A stretch of DNA of 55,772 nucleotides from Hyphomicrobiales bacterium (GTDB lineage Bacteria; Pseudomonadota; Alphaproteobacteria; Rhizobiales; Rhizobiaceae): assembly GCA_900469625.1 (NCBI GenBank), contig UBXV01000020.1, positions 1 to 55,772 of the forward strand, given 5' to 3'. How positions within the stretch are numbered: position 1 is the stretch's first letter; each line of letters opens with the position of its first letter. Under the pieces are notes generated by a model. It was not told where the DNA came from. It made no database searches and saw only the letters and a list, made by a program, of their open reading frames with translations. Below are positions 1 through 9,130 of this stretch, piece by piece. The translations under genes were made by a program, and so were the position numbers.

Positions 1-1
1 C

Positions 2-3000
2 AATGTCTCTGACTTGGCTGGTTTTGCCGGTGGGGGCGGGGCCGGGGGATATGGCGCCGTCGCAACCGGAAACGGCGTCCACTCCAACACAGGAATGATC
101 CGTGGCAGCAATGGAGGCAACGGAGGAACAGCGACGAACCCCGCATATGCGGGCAATGGCGGCGACGGCGGCATCGGCCTGCTATTCACCACGGCAGGCG
201 CGACACTAACGAACTTTGGTACAATTCAAGGGGGGGCCGGCGGCGCATCTGCGAGAGCCGCAGGTCGCAACGGCGCCGGCATCGTCGGCACGGGCCTGAC
301 GATCATCAACAGCGGTACGATAAGCGGCGGGCCTGGCGCTCACGCGATCGATTTCACCGGCGGCGCCAATGCGCTCACCTTACTGAATGCCACCTCCGGC
401 CTTTCCGGCGGCATCGGCGTCACCGGATCGCTCGATTTCATCCAGCCGACGAACACCACCGTCTGGAATGTCATTTCCGGGACCGGTTCCGTGAGCAAAT
501 CAGGCGCGGGAACGCTGACGCTCACCGGCGCCAACAGCTATTCAGGCGGCACTTCCCTGCTTGGCGGGCAACTGGCCGTTGCAAACGACATCAATCTCGG
601 CGCCCTGTCCGGCGGCCTCGTCTTCAACGGCGGCACGCTCGCGACCACCGGTACGTTCACCAGCGCCCGCGCCGTCACGCTGAGCGGCACCGGCATCTTC
701 GACGTGACATCAGGCACGACACTCGGACTGTCGGACACGATTTCGGGCACCGGCGGCTTGATGAAGAACGGTGCGGGAACGCTGTTGCTCTCGGGCGCCA
801 ACACCTATTCCGGCGGCACGACGGTCAATGACGGCATTTTGAGGAAAGACGGCGTGAATGCGCTGCCGGGGGGAGCCTTCACGGTCAATGGCGGCGTGCT
901 CGACCTTGGCGGGTTTCCGATGCAAGGCACGACGTCACTGTCCGGCACCGGCGGCACGATCGATTCCGGGGCCGGGCTGGTCATCTTGTCGATTGATCAA
1001 TCGACGACGACGAGTTTCGACGGAAACTTTGTCGGTGATTTTGCGATCACCAAGACGGGCAGCGGCAGCCTGACACTGAACGGTGTCGTCGACGGCATCG
1101 GCACCGGCATCAACCTTTCGAGCGGAACCCTTGTTCTCAACGGCGCCAACACCTATGGCGGCGGATCGGGCAGCACGGAGTTCGGCGACGCCAACCTGGT
1201 CGTCGGCAACGACGCCGCACTGTCGACGAGCCGCGTCGCCGTGAACGGCGTCAACTCGAATCTTTCGAGCAACAGAACCGTCACGCTCGCAAACACCTTC
1301 GATGTCAACCGCGACGCCAATCTTCGCGTCTCGGGTGCGAACGATCTCAGCCTCACCGGCAACATCGGGGAAACCGGCAGCGGCCCAGGCGGCGCCGTCG
1401 TCAAGAGCGGCACCGGCACGCTGACGCTTGAAGGCACCAACAGCTATTCCGGCGGCACGGTGCTGTCGGGCGGGCGGCTTTCCGTCTCCGCCGACAACAA
1501 TCTGGGGGCCGCTTCAGGCGAACTCACTTTCAACGGCGGCACGCTTGCGGCCACCGGTACATTCAACAGCGCCCGCGCCGTTACGCTGAACGGCACCGGC
1601 ATCTTCGACGTGACAGCAGGCGCGACGCTCGGACTGACGCACACGATGACGGGCACCGGCGGCCTGGTGAAGAACGGCACGGGAACGCTGTCGCTGTCGG
1701 GCGCCAACACCTATTCCGGCGGCACGACGGTCAATGCCGGCGTCCTCAAGAAGGACGGCGCGAGCGCCTTGCCCCAGGGATCCTTCACGGTCAATGGCGG
1801 CGTGCTCGACCTCGGCATGCCCTCCTATTCGACGCAGAACATGACATCGCTTTCCGGCACCGGCGGCACGATCCATTTCGGTACCAACCTGGTGATGCTG
1901 ACGATCGACCAGTCGACCGCAACGAGTTTTAACGGAGACTTCACCGGGATTGCCGGTGCGATCAGCAAATCGGGCACCGGCAGCCTGACGCTGAACGGCG
2001 CTATCGGCGGCATGGGCACCGGCATCGCCCTGTCGCAGGGAACGCTGGTTCTCAACGGCACCAACACCTATGGCGGCGGCTCGGGCAGCACGCTGTTCGG
2101 CGGCGCGAACCTTGTCGTCGGCAACGACCGGGCGCTGTCGACAAGCCGCGTCACCATCAACAATGCCGGCGCCGACCTTTCGAACAACAAGGACGTCACG
2201 CTCGCGAACAATTTTGTCATGAGCCGCTCGGTTGGCGCCAGCCTTTCGGTCTCGGGTGCGCACGATCTCACCCTGACCGGTATCGTCAGCGAGAGTGGCT
2301 CCGGTGGCGGCGGCCTCCTAATGAAGAACGGCACCGGCACGCTGGCGCTTGCCGGCAACAACAGCTATTCCGGGGGCACGGTGGTTTCGGGTGGCAGACT
2401 TCAAGTCTCGGCCGACCGCAATCTCGGCGCGCTCTCCGGTGGTCTCACCTTCAACGGTGGCACGCTTGCGACCGCAAACACCTTCGACAGCGCCCGCGCC
2501 GTCACCCTGACCGGCGCCGGCGCAGTCGAGGTCGGCGGAAACGCCGCAGTTGGTCTGACAGGGCAGATTACAGGCGCTGGAAGCCTGCAAAAATCCGGCA
2601 CCGGCCTGTTGCGCCTGACCGGCACCAACACCTACCTCGGCGGAACCGAGCTTCTGGGCGGCGCGATCGAGGTCGGCTCCGACGCCAATCTCGGCAATGC
2701 CGCGGGCCGCCTGAACTTTGGCGCAAGCGGCACGCAACTGTCGGTCACGCAAAGCTTTGACACCGGTCGCCTGTTTGCCGCCCAGGTCGGCACGCAGGCG
2801 GAAATTTCGACAGGCGCCGGCGTCGCGCTTGGGCTCACCGGGGGCATCGATTTCACAGGCGCCACATGGACGAAGACGGGCGCAGGAGCGCTTCGCCTGG
2901 CCGGATCCGGCATCAAGACCATCGACGACCTCAGGATCGCCGGCGGTAGCGTGCTTGTTGACGGCGGCAGTGTGACAACCGGCCGTGTCGATGTCGGCAC

Positions 3001-6000
3001 GACCGCCGGCCCTACCCGATTGACGGTCAGCAACGGCGGCACACTCAAGACCACGAACCCGACGGGCACCGGCACGATCACGCTCGGCAACGCGCTTGCG
3101 ACCGGCGCACGCCTGACCATAGGCGCAGAGGTCGACACCCCATCGAGCCCGACGGCAGCGACTGCTGCCGGACAGGTGCTGGCCGATGCCATCCGCTTCG
3201 GCCATGCCGGCGCCGCGCTCGATTTCAACCATACCTCGAGCGGCTATCAGCTGGCGTCAGCCCTTCAGAGCGGAGCCAACGGCCACGGGATCATCAACCA
3301 CTACGCCGGTGACACCACACTCTCCGGCAACAGTTCTGGCTTCAGCGGCGCCGTCAATCTGGTCGGCGGAACCTTGCGCGTCAACGGCACGCTCGGCGGA
3401 GCCGTCGATGTGGCAGACGGCGCAACGCTCGGCGGCTCCGGCACGGTGGGCAACACGACCGTTGCCGACGGCGCCCGGCTGTCGCCCGGAAATTCGATCG
3501 GCACGCTGACGATTGCCGGCAATCTGGCGCTCGCGTCGGGCGCGATCCTCGACTACGAACTGGGGAGCGCTGGAACCGTCGGCAACCCGTCTCTCGGTAG
3601 GAGCGACCGGATCGACGTCACCGGCAATCTCGTTCTCGACGGCACCATCAATTTCGCCCAAAGCAGCAACCCGGCGGATGGAACGTCCGGTTTTGGCTAC
3701 TACCGCCTCATGACCTATGGCGGCATACTCACCGACAACGGCCTGACGCTGGGCACGTCCCCGACCTTCGCCGATCCGTCGCGGCTGCAGCTTCAGACGG
3801 GCGGCGGTCGCGTCGATCTCTTCGTCGCATCGCTCGGCAACGACCAGCTGCAGCATTGGCAAGGCGGTGACGGCACCTGGAATGCGACGAATACAAACTG
3901 GCTGAACATTGGCGCAGGCGCGCCCGCCGGCGTCGTTCCGGTCGACTGGCACGGCAACACGGCCGTCTTCAAGAATGAGCCCGGCGGCTTTTCCGGCGGC
4001 AACATCGCCGTGTCCGGCGGCCAGACCGTCAGGGGCCTGCAGTTCGTCGACGAGGGCTATCGCCTCGCTGGTAGCGGTACGCTCGCCACCGCCGCCGGCG
4101 GCACCGAGATCCGGGTTCTCGCCAACCGCGTGGAAATCGCGACGACGATTGGCGGCACGGGCGGCCTAAACAAGACCGAGGCTGGAACACTCGCGCTCAC
4201 CGGCACGAACAGCTATACCGGCGGCACGACGATCCTCGGCGGCGCGATCGAGGTTTCAGCCGACGTCAATCTTGGCGCCCTCAGCGGAAGCCTGGCGCTC
4301 GATAACGGCACGCTCTCGACCATCGGCAATTTCGACAGCGGCCGCCTGGTTTCCCTCACCGGCCAGGGTGGCTTCAATGTCGCCTCCGCAACGACGCTTG
4401 GTCTGACCGGAGCCGTCAGCGGCACGGGCACGCTCGTCAAGACCGGCGCCGGGACGCTGAAACTGAACGGGACAAACGGCTATGCCGGGGGCACCTCGAT
4501 CCTCGGCGGCGTGGTGCAAGTCTCGACGGACGCCAACCTCGGCGCCGTGAGCGGCGGCCTCGCGCTCGACAATGCAGCGCTTTCGACCACCGGCACATTC
4601 GACAGCGCCCGCTCCGTCTCACTCATCGGCCAGGGCAGCTTCAACGTCGCCTCCGCAACGACGCTCGGCCTGAACGGAACCGTGAGCGGCACCGGATCGC
4701 TCGTCAAAACAGGCGCCGGAACACTGAAGCTGACTGGGACGAACGCCTATGCCGGCGGCACCTCGATCCTCGGCGGCGTCGTCGAAGTTGCGGCGGACGC
4801 CAGTCTCGGAGCTGCAGGCGGCGGCCTTGCACTCGACAACGCCGGACTTTCGACCATCGGCACCTTCAACAGCGGCCGCTCCGTTTCGCTCAACGGCCAG
4901 GGCGGCTTCAATGTCGCCTCGGCGACGACGCTCGGCCTGAGCGGAACCGTGAGCGGAACCGGATCGCTCCTCAAGACCGGCTCTGGAACGCTGAAGCTGA
5001 CCGGGACGAACGCCTATGCCGGCGGCACCTCGATCCTCGGTGGCATCGTCGAAGTGGCGGCGGACGCCAATCTCGGCGCTTCGAGCGGCGGTGTCACGAT
5101 CAATGACGCAGCACTTTCGACCAGCGGCAGCTTCGACAGCGCCCGCTCTGTTTCGCTCACCGGCCAGGGCGGCTTCAACGTCGCCTCCGCAACGACGCTC
5201 GGGCTGAACGGGACCATCAGCGGCACCGGATCGCTCGTCAAAACAGGCGCCGGAACGCTGAAGCTGACCGGGACGAACGCCTATGCCGGTGGCACCTCGA
5301 TCCTCGGTGGCATCGTCGAAGTGGCGGCAGACGCCAATCTCGGGGCGGCGGGCGGCGGCCTGGCGCTCAACAACGGCACACTTTCGACCACCGGTACATT
5401 CGCAACTGGCCGTTCCGTTTCGCTTGCCGGCCAAGGCAACGTCAATGTGGCGACCGCGACGACGCTCGGTCTGACCGGAACCGTCAGCGGCACGGGCACC
5501 CTCGTCAAGACAGGCGCCGGGACGCTGACGCTCTCGGGAACGAACGCCTATGGCAACACGCAGGTCGTGGCCGGCACCTTGGTTGGCAGCGCCGCGTCGA
5601 TCGGCGGCAACGTTTCCAACGATGCGTCAGTGATCTTCGATCAAGCCACCGATGCCGACTTCACAGGCACCACTGCCGGCCAAGGAACGTTCCGCAAGGA
5701 AGGCGCGGGCCGGCTGACCCTCAAGGGCGCATCCACGGCCAAATGGTCGGTCGAGGCCGGTGGCGTCTCGGCGGCGGCCGACAGGTTCTCTGGCGACATC
5801 GCCATCGGCACTTTGGGCAACTTCACGTTCAGCCAGGACAATGATGCCGCGTTCGCCGGCAAGTTGGCAGGCACGGGGTCCCTCACCAAAAGCGGGGCCG
5901 GGACGCTGCTCTATACCGGCGACGCATCGGGCTTCAGCGGCCGGACGCAGATTGCAGGCGGCCTGCTTGCGGTCGGCGCCACCGGCGGCGCGGCGACCCT

Positions 6001-7546
6001 CGGCGGAACCGTCGACGTGCTGGCAGGCGGCCGGCTCGGCGGCAGCGGCACGGTCGGCAACGTCAATCTCGGCGCGGGATCGACGATTGCCGCCGGCAAT
6101 TCGATCGGCACGCTGGCGGTCGCAGGCAACCTTGCCTTCGACCCGGCGGCAACGCTCGAAGTCGAAGTCGATCCCGTGGGAACGGCAAGCGATCTCGTCA
6201 AGGTCACCGGCACCGCCCGTCTCACCGGCGCCACTGTCCGCCATGTCGGCCTGGCGGGGACATACGACCCAACCTCGAGCTACACGATCCTCACGGCTGA
6301 CGGCGGGCTTGTTGGAACATTCGCAAGCGTCACCTCCGGTTATGCTTTCCTGTTGCCCGAGCTTCTCTACGACCCAAGGAAGGTCACGCTGCGGCTGACC
6401 CGCAACGATCTCGCCTTTGCCGACAAGGCGTGGACATCGAACCAGCGGGCTTCGGCAGGTGGTGCAGAAAGCCTCGGCCCGGCGAACGCGGTCTACGGCG
6501 TCGTTGCCGCCTTGCCCGATGACGGCGCCCTGATCCGCGCCGCGTTCGACCAGCTATCGGGAGAGATCCACGCTTCGACCAAGACTGCCTTGATCGAAGA
6601 CAGTCGCTTCCTGCGCGAGGCGATCGGCGCACGACTGGATGCGGCCTTTGGCGCCGCGCAGACAGCAATGCCGGTCCTGGCCTATGGTCCGGGTGGCCCC
6701 GAACTGGCCCCTGCCAACAGCGAGGGGCAGGTTGCCTGGGGCCATGCCTTCGGCGGCTGGGGCGAGACGGAAAGCGACGGCAACGCGGCGGCGCTCGACC
6801 GCTCCAGCGGCGGATTCCTGATGGGCGCCGACACCACGATCGCGCCGCATTGGCGGCTGGGTCTTGTCGCGGGCTATAGCCGATCGTCTTTCGACATCGA
6901 CGATCGCGCGTCCTCCGGCAGCAGCGACAACTACCATGTCGGCCTCTACACCGGCGGCGAGATCGACGCGCTGCGGCTGAGCGGGGGGCTCACCTATACC
7001 TGGAACGACATCGAGAGCGAACGCCCCGTCGTCATCGGCGGCCTCAACAACCGGCTCGACGCGTCATATGACGGCGGGATGTTCCAGGCATTCAGCGAAG
7101 CGGCCTACCGGATCGAACGCGGAGGCGCTTTCCTCGAACCGTTCGCAGCGCTTGCCCATGTTTCGTTGCACACGGACGGCTTTGTCGAGCAGGGCGGCGC
7201 GGCCGCGCTGTCGGTGGCGAGCCAGGCGACGGACACCACGTTCACGACGCTCGGCGCGCGTGCCGCCACGCAATTGGATCTCGCTGGAACGCCGGTCGAT
7301 GCCCACGCGACCCTCGGCTGGCGGCATGCCTTCGGGGACGTGACGCCGATATCGTCGCAGCGCTTTGCCGGCGGGGCAGCGTTCTCGGTCGCTGGCGTAC
7401 CGATTGCCGAGGACGCGGCGGTCATCAGGGCCGGCCTCGACTTCGCGCTTACGCCCGACGCCACACTCGGCTTAAGCTACACCGGTCAAGTGGCAGAGGA
7501 CGCCAGCGAACATGGATTGGCCGGCAGGCTGTCGGTGAAATTCTAG
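2..7546 (+). CDS. Giant autotransporter adhesin (5' end outside window)
   Basis: The reading frame is open from the first bases of the window, so the true start and signal peptide lie upstream; the TTG at 14 is only the first start-like codon. At least 2,510 residues are visible. Most of the protein is Gly/Thr/Ser/Asn-rich repeats of the autotransporter-associated beta-strand type, with recurring GTGTL and NSYSGGT motifs, expected to form a right-handed beta-helix passenger. Residues about 1020-1270 and 2000-2200 carry the passenger-end segments (GNSIGTL). The last ~270 residues (from about 6,720, starting near QVAWGHAFGGWG) are a typical autotransporter barrel ending in a terminal Phe (LSVKF). 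It is inferred to be a surface adhesin or matrix protein exported by type V secretion. No cysteine was noticed in the part read. The ligand is unknown. Confidence 0.93.
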   Translation, partial: NVSDLAGFAGGGGAGGYGAVATGNGVHSNTGMIRGSNGGNGGTATNPAYAGNGGDGGIGLLFTTAGATLTNFGTIQGGAGGASARAAGRNGAGIVGTGLTIINSGTISGGPGAHAIDFTGGANALTLLNATSGLSGGIGVTGSLDFIQPTNTTVWNVISGTGSVSKSGAGTLTLTGANSYSGGTSLLGGQLAVANDINLGALSGGLVFNGGTLATTGTFTSARAVTLSGTGIFDVTSGTTLGLSDTISGTGGLMKNGAGTLLLSGANTYSGGTTVNDGILRKDGVNALPGGAFTVNGGVLDLGGFPMQGTTSLSGTGGTIDSGAGLVILSIDQSTTTSFDGNFVGDFAITKTGSGSLTLNGVVDGIGTGINLSSGTLVLNGANTYGGGSGSTEFGDANLVVGNDAALSTSRVAVNGVNSNLSSNRTVTLANTFDVNRDANLRVSGANDLSLTGNIGETGSGPGGAVVKSGTGTLTLEGTNSYSGGTVLSGGRLSVSADNNLGAASGELTFNGGTLAATGTFNSARAVTLNGTGIFDVTAGATLGLTHTMTGTGGLVKNGTGTLSLSGANTYSGGTTVNAGVLKKDGASALPQGSFTVNGGVLDLGMPSYSTQNMTSLSGTGGTIHFGTNLVMLTIDQSTATSFNGDFTGIAGAISKSGTGSLTLNGAIGGMGTGIALSQGTLVLNGTNTYGGGSGSTLFGGANLVVGNDRALSTSRVTINNAGADLSNNKDVTLANNFVMSRSVGASLSVSGAHDLTLTGIVSESGSGGGGLLMKNGTGTLALAGNNSYSGGTVVSGGRLQVSADRNLGALSGGLTFNGGTLATANTFDSARAVTLTGAGAVEVGGNAAVGLTGQITGAGSLQKSGTGLLRLTGTNTYLGGTELLGGAIEVGSDANLGNAAGRLNFGASGTQLSVTQSFDTGRLFAAQVGTQAEISTGAGVALGLTGGIDFTGATWTKTGAGALRLAGSGIKTIDDLRIAGGSVLVDGGSVTTGRVDVGTTAGPTRLTVSNGGTLKTTNPTGTGTITLGNALATGARLTIGAEVDTPSSPTAATAAGQVLADAIRFGHAGAALDFNHTSSGYQLASALQSGANGHGIINHYAGDTTLSGNSSGFSGAVNLVGGTLRVNGTLGGAVDVADGATLGGSGTVGNTTVADGARLSPGNSIGTLTIAGNLALASGAILDYELGSAGTVGNPSLGRSDRIDVTGNLVLDGTINFAQSSNPADGTSGFGYYRLMTYGGILTDNGLTLGTSPTFADPSRLQLQTGGGRVDLFVASLGNDQLQHWQGGDGTWNATNTNWLNIGAGAPAGVVPVDWHGNTAVFKNEPGGFSGGNIAVSGGQTVRGLQFVDEGYRLAGSGTLATAAGGTEIRVLANRVEIATTIGGTGGLNKTEAGTLALTGTNSYTGGTTILGGAIEVSADVNLGALSGSLALDNGTLSTIGNFDSGRLVSLTGQGGFNVASATTLGLTGAVSGTGTLVKTGAGTLKLNGTNGYAGGTSILGGVVQVSTDANLGAVSGGLALDNAALSTTGTFDSARSVSLIGQGSFNVASATTLGLNGTVSGTGSLVKTGAGTLKLTGTNAYAGGTSILGGVVEVAADASLGAAGGGLALDNAGLSTIGTFNSGRSVSLNGQGGFNVASATTLGLSGTVSGTGSLLKTGSGTLKLTGTNAYAGGTSILGGIVEVAADANLGASSGGVTINDAALSTSGSFDSARSVSLTGQGGFNVASATTLGLNGTISGTGSLVKTGAGTLKLTGTNAYAGGTSILGGIVEVAADANLGAAGGGLALNNGTLSTTGTFATGRSVSLAGQGNVNVATATTLGLTGTVSGTGTLVKTGAGTLTLSGTNAYGNTQVVAGTLVGSAASIGGNVSNDASVIFDQATDADFTGTTAGQGTFRKEGAGRLTLKGASTAKWSVEAGGVSAAADRFSGDIAIGTLGNFTFSQDNDAAFAGKLAGTGSLTKSGAGTLLYTGDASGFSGRTQIAGGLLAVGATGGAATLGGTVDVLAGGRLGGSGTVGNVNLGAGSTIAAGNSIGTLAVAGNLAFDPAATLEVEVDPVGTASDLVKVTGTARLTGATVRHVGLAGTYDPTSSYTILTADGGLVGTFASVTSGYAFLLPELLYDPRKVTLRLTRNDLAFADKAWTSNQRASAGGAESLGPANAVYGVVAALPDDGALIRAAFDQLSGEIHASTKTALIEDSRFLREAIGARLDAAFGAAQTAMPVLAYGPGGPELAPANSEGQVAWGHAFGGWGETESDGNAAALDRSSGGFLMGADTTIAPHWRLGLVAGYSRSSFDIDDRASSGSSDNYHVGLYTGGEIDALRLSGGLTYTWNDIESERPVVIGGLNNRLDASYDGGMFQAFSEAAYRIERGGAFLEPFAALAHVSLHTDGFVEQGGAAALSVASQATDTTFTTLGARAATQLDLAGTPVDAHATLGWRHAFGDVTPISSQRFAGGAAFSVAGVPIAEDAAVIRAGLDFALTPDATLGLSYTGQVAEDASEHGLAGRLSVKF
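527..2353 (+). repeat. Two long tandem repeats (906 and 921 bp) in the autotransporter passenger
   Basis: The segment starting at 527 (Gly-Ala-Asn-Ser-Tyr-Ser-Gly-Gly) recurs at 1433 (Gly-Thr-Asn-Ser-Tyr-Ser-Gly-Gly) with the same order of sub-motifs: a FNGGTLA block, a GTGIFDVT block, an NTYSGGTTVN block, an IDQST block, an NTYGGGSGST block and an LVVGND block. A third copy starts at 2354 but is truncated after about 80 residues. Unit lengths are about 302 and 307 residues. They arose by internal duplication and could recombine. Confidence 0.88.
4202..5536 (+). repeat. Five tandem 267-bp (89-residue) repeats in the autotransporter
   Basis: Five consecutive units begin at 4202, 4469, 4736, 5003 and 5270, each exactly 267 bp. 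Each opens with Gly-Thr-Asn-x-Tyr, then GGTSILGG, then NLGA, then FNVASATTLGL and ends KTGAGTLKL. Units 2-4 are close to identical at both DNA and protein level, so the expansion is recent or is kept homogeneous by recombination. Copy number may vary between strains, and the region is prone to assembly collapse. Confidence 0.95.
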
Positions 7547-7555
7547 GACGGCCAT

Positions 7556-7589
7556 AGGGTCCGGCGCGGCATACGCCGCATCGGACCCT
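7556..7589 (+). terminator. Hairpin just after the autotransporter gene
   Basis: AGGGTCCG (7556-7563) pairs with CGGACCCT (7582-7589), and an inner GCGGC/GCCGC stem (7566-7570 with 7575-7579) sits inside. It lies 9 bp after the stop codon. There is no T-run, so it may be a weak terminator or an mRNA 3'-end stabiliser. Confidence 0.5.
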
Positions 7590-7677
7590 TAGGCTTGGCG
7601 CCGGAAGCGCTCGGGGCTTTCCATCGTCTTGCCTTCACGCATTCCTCGGCAAAACGCTGCCCGGTCCTGAAAATGTT

Positions 7678-8394
7678 CTAAAGTTTCCGGATGATCGCAG
7701 CGGCAACAGGCGGAGCGACGAGTTGCAGCAGTCTCAGCAGTTTTGCCTTGCCGACGTGAAGGCGGGCCGGACCTGGCTCAAGCGCACGCACGATCGCCGC
7801 AGCGGCCGCACCGGCCGTGATCTTGCCACGCCCTCGCCCCGCCGTCATCGGCGTATCCACCACCGGCAGCACGACATCCACGACGCGGACGGGCGTGCCG
7901 TCGAACTGCACCCGCAGGGCATCCGAAAACATCCGCAGCCCCGCCTTGGTGGCGCTGTAGACTGCCGACGTCGCCTTTGGGTAGCAGGCAAGAGCAGAGC
8001 CGACATTGACGATCACGAACGGGCGCGCTGGCGTGCGCGGCAGGAGCAGGCGCGACAGGATGAGCGGCGCGACAAGATTGGTTTCGATTTCGTCGGCGAT
8101 CTCGTCGGCTCCATAAAGCCGGTCGTCGAGCCTGACATTGTGCTGGATCGCGGCGTTGTTGATCAGGCCATCGATGACATCGGCCCCCGCCAGTTCCGCC
8201 GCGAGCGCCGCGACGGCGGCACGGTCGCGGATATCGAGCACCCGAACCTCGATGCGTCGATCGCGCAGCGCCAGGTTTCGAAGGCGTTCCCGATCGCGAC
8301 CGAGCGCAATCACCCCGTTACCTTGGGCAGCCAGCTGGAGGGCAATCTCCAGTCCGATCCCGGAACTTGCCCCGGTGACGACGTATCTTCCCAT
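7678..8394 (-). CDS. Short-chain dehydrogenase/reductase (DltE-like)
   Basis: This 238-residue protein has a Rossmann fold of the classical SDR family. The NAD(P)-binding TGASSGIG motif is at residues 7-14, NNA lies near residue 85, and the catalytic YSATK (Tyr-x-x-x-Lys) is near residue 150. It resembles the DltE/YdfG-like group, cytosolic NAD(P)-dependent oxidoreductases whose substrate cannot be told from sequence. The start is the ATG at 8394. It is transcribed divergently from the Crp/Fnr gene across only 52 bp, so that regulator may control it. The C-terminus is rich in Ala and Leu. The fold is sure; the substrate is unknown. Confidence 0.88.
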   Translation of the reverse strand: MGRYVVTGASSGIGLEIALQLAAQGNGVIALGRDRERLRNLALRDRRIEVRVLDIRDRAAVAALAAELAGADVIDGLINNAAIQHNVRLDDRLYGADEIADEIETNLVAPLILSRLLLPRTPARPFVIVNVGSALACYPKATSAVYSATKAGLRMFSDALRVQFDGTPVRVVDVVLPVVDTPMTAGRGRGKITAGAAAAAIVRALEPGPARLHVGKAKLLRLLQLVAPPVAAAIIRKL

Positions 8395-8446
8395 GTTTAT
8401 CTATTCCCGTTGAGCTGGAAACAGAGCCTGCAGCAAGAGGACAGCG

Positions 8447-9073
8447 ATGGCATTAACCGAGGTTAAGCATCAAAAAGGGGCGGCGATTTCGCTGTTCGAG
8501 CGGATTGCAGGGCAACCGCTTGCCAACACGGACCGGGTAACAGAGGCAATTCAGGTTCGCCTGATGCGGCCTGCGGAGACGATCTTCGACCAGGACGAAC
8601 CGCACCCTTATGTCTATGTGGTCGAGACCGGCCTGATCAAGCTGACCTACCTTCGAGCCGACGGCGAACAATGGATCAAGTCCTTCGCGCTTGAAGGGCG
8701 GTTCTTTGCCAGTCTTTCGGCATTGCTTCCGGCAGGTCGCGCGACTTTTTCAGCGGTCGCGATCGAGGCCTGCCGGCTGGAGCGCATCCCGTTTTCGACC
8801 CTGCAGGCGCTGGTGGACACGGATCTCGGCTGGTCGCGGATGCTCAGCAACGCCCTGCTTTTCCTTGCCGAGCGCAAGGAGCGCCGCGAGCGGCAATTTC
8901 TGACGCTTGATCCGGAAGAACGCTACCGGTCGCTGATCGCGGAGGAACCGGAACTGGTCGCGCGCGCGCCGCAAAAAGATCTCGCCGGCTATCTCGGCAT
9001 CACGCCCGTCGGCCTCAGCCGCATTGCCAAGCGCGTCCGGGTGGAGGCGGAAGCCAGACTTAACCCGGGTTAA
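8447..9073 (+). CDS. Crp/Fnr family transcriptional regulator
   Basis: The 208-residue protein has an N-terminal cyclic-nucleotide-binding-like beta-roll (about residues 20-120, with a YVVETGLIKL strand pair) and a C-terminal winged helix (about 150-205, recognition part LAGYLGITPVGLSRIAKRV). It lacks the N-terminal cysteine cluster of oxygen-sensing Fnr proteins, so the effector is not [4Fe-4S] and is unknown. The ATG at 8447 is preceded by AAGAGG (8435-8440). A palindrome covers codons 3-7 and a second of the same arms ends on the stop codon (separate entries), which suggests autoregulation. Neighbours are a divergent SDR gene and a downstream PmtA-like methyltransferase 57 bp away. Confidence 0.9.
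   Translation: MALTEVKHQKGAAISLFERIAGQPLANTDRVTEAIQVRLMRPAETIFDQDEPHPYVYVVETGLIKLTYLRADGEQWIKSFALEGRFFASLSALLPAGRATFSAVAIEACRLERIPFSTLQALVDTDLGWSRMLSNALLFLAERKERRERQFLTLDPEERYRSLIAEEPELVARAPQKDLAGYLGITPVGLSRIAKRVRVEAEARLNPG
8453..8466. promoter_or_regulatory. Palindrome TTAACC-GA-GGTTAA at the start of the Crp/Fnr gene
   Basis: Six-base arms TTAACC and GGTTAA flank two bases. The dyad begins 6 bp after the start of the ATG and so lies inside the coding region. The same arms occur at the gene's other end. It is a candidate operator for the Crp/Fnr-family dimer. Confidence 0.4.
9060..9073. promoter_or_regulatory. Perfect 14-bp palindrome at the end of the Crp/Fnr gene
   Basis: TTAACCCGGGTTAA is a perfect palindrome whose last three bases are the stop codon of the regulator gene. 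It lies 58-71 bp upstream of the methyltransferase start, a plausible promoter position for that gene. Arms are identical to the dyad at 8453. Confidence 0.4.
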
Positions 9074-9130
9074 TGCCGCAAGCCATTCAACGCGCAATAG
9101 CTGCTCCCGTTCACCAACGGGAGCCACATC

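Noticed and set aside
1514-3232. Minus-strand frames inside the first autotransporter
   Set aside because: Mirrors of the repeat sequence in the other strand, periodic only because the gene is.
4202-5536. Regular 267-bp repeats considered as a CRISPR array or satellite
   Set aside because: No unique spacers; repeats are coding, in frame and form known adhesin repeats.
8453-9073. The two TTAA...TTAA palindromes considered as CtrA boxes
   Set aside because: The spacing between TTAA half-sites is six bases, not the seven of CtrA sites.
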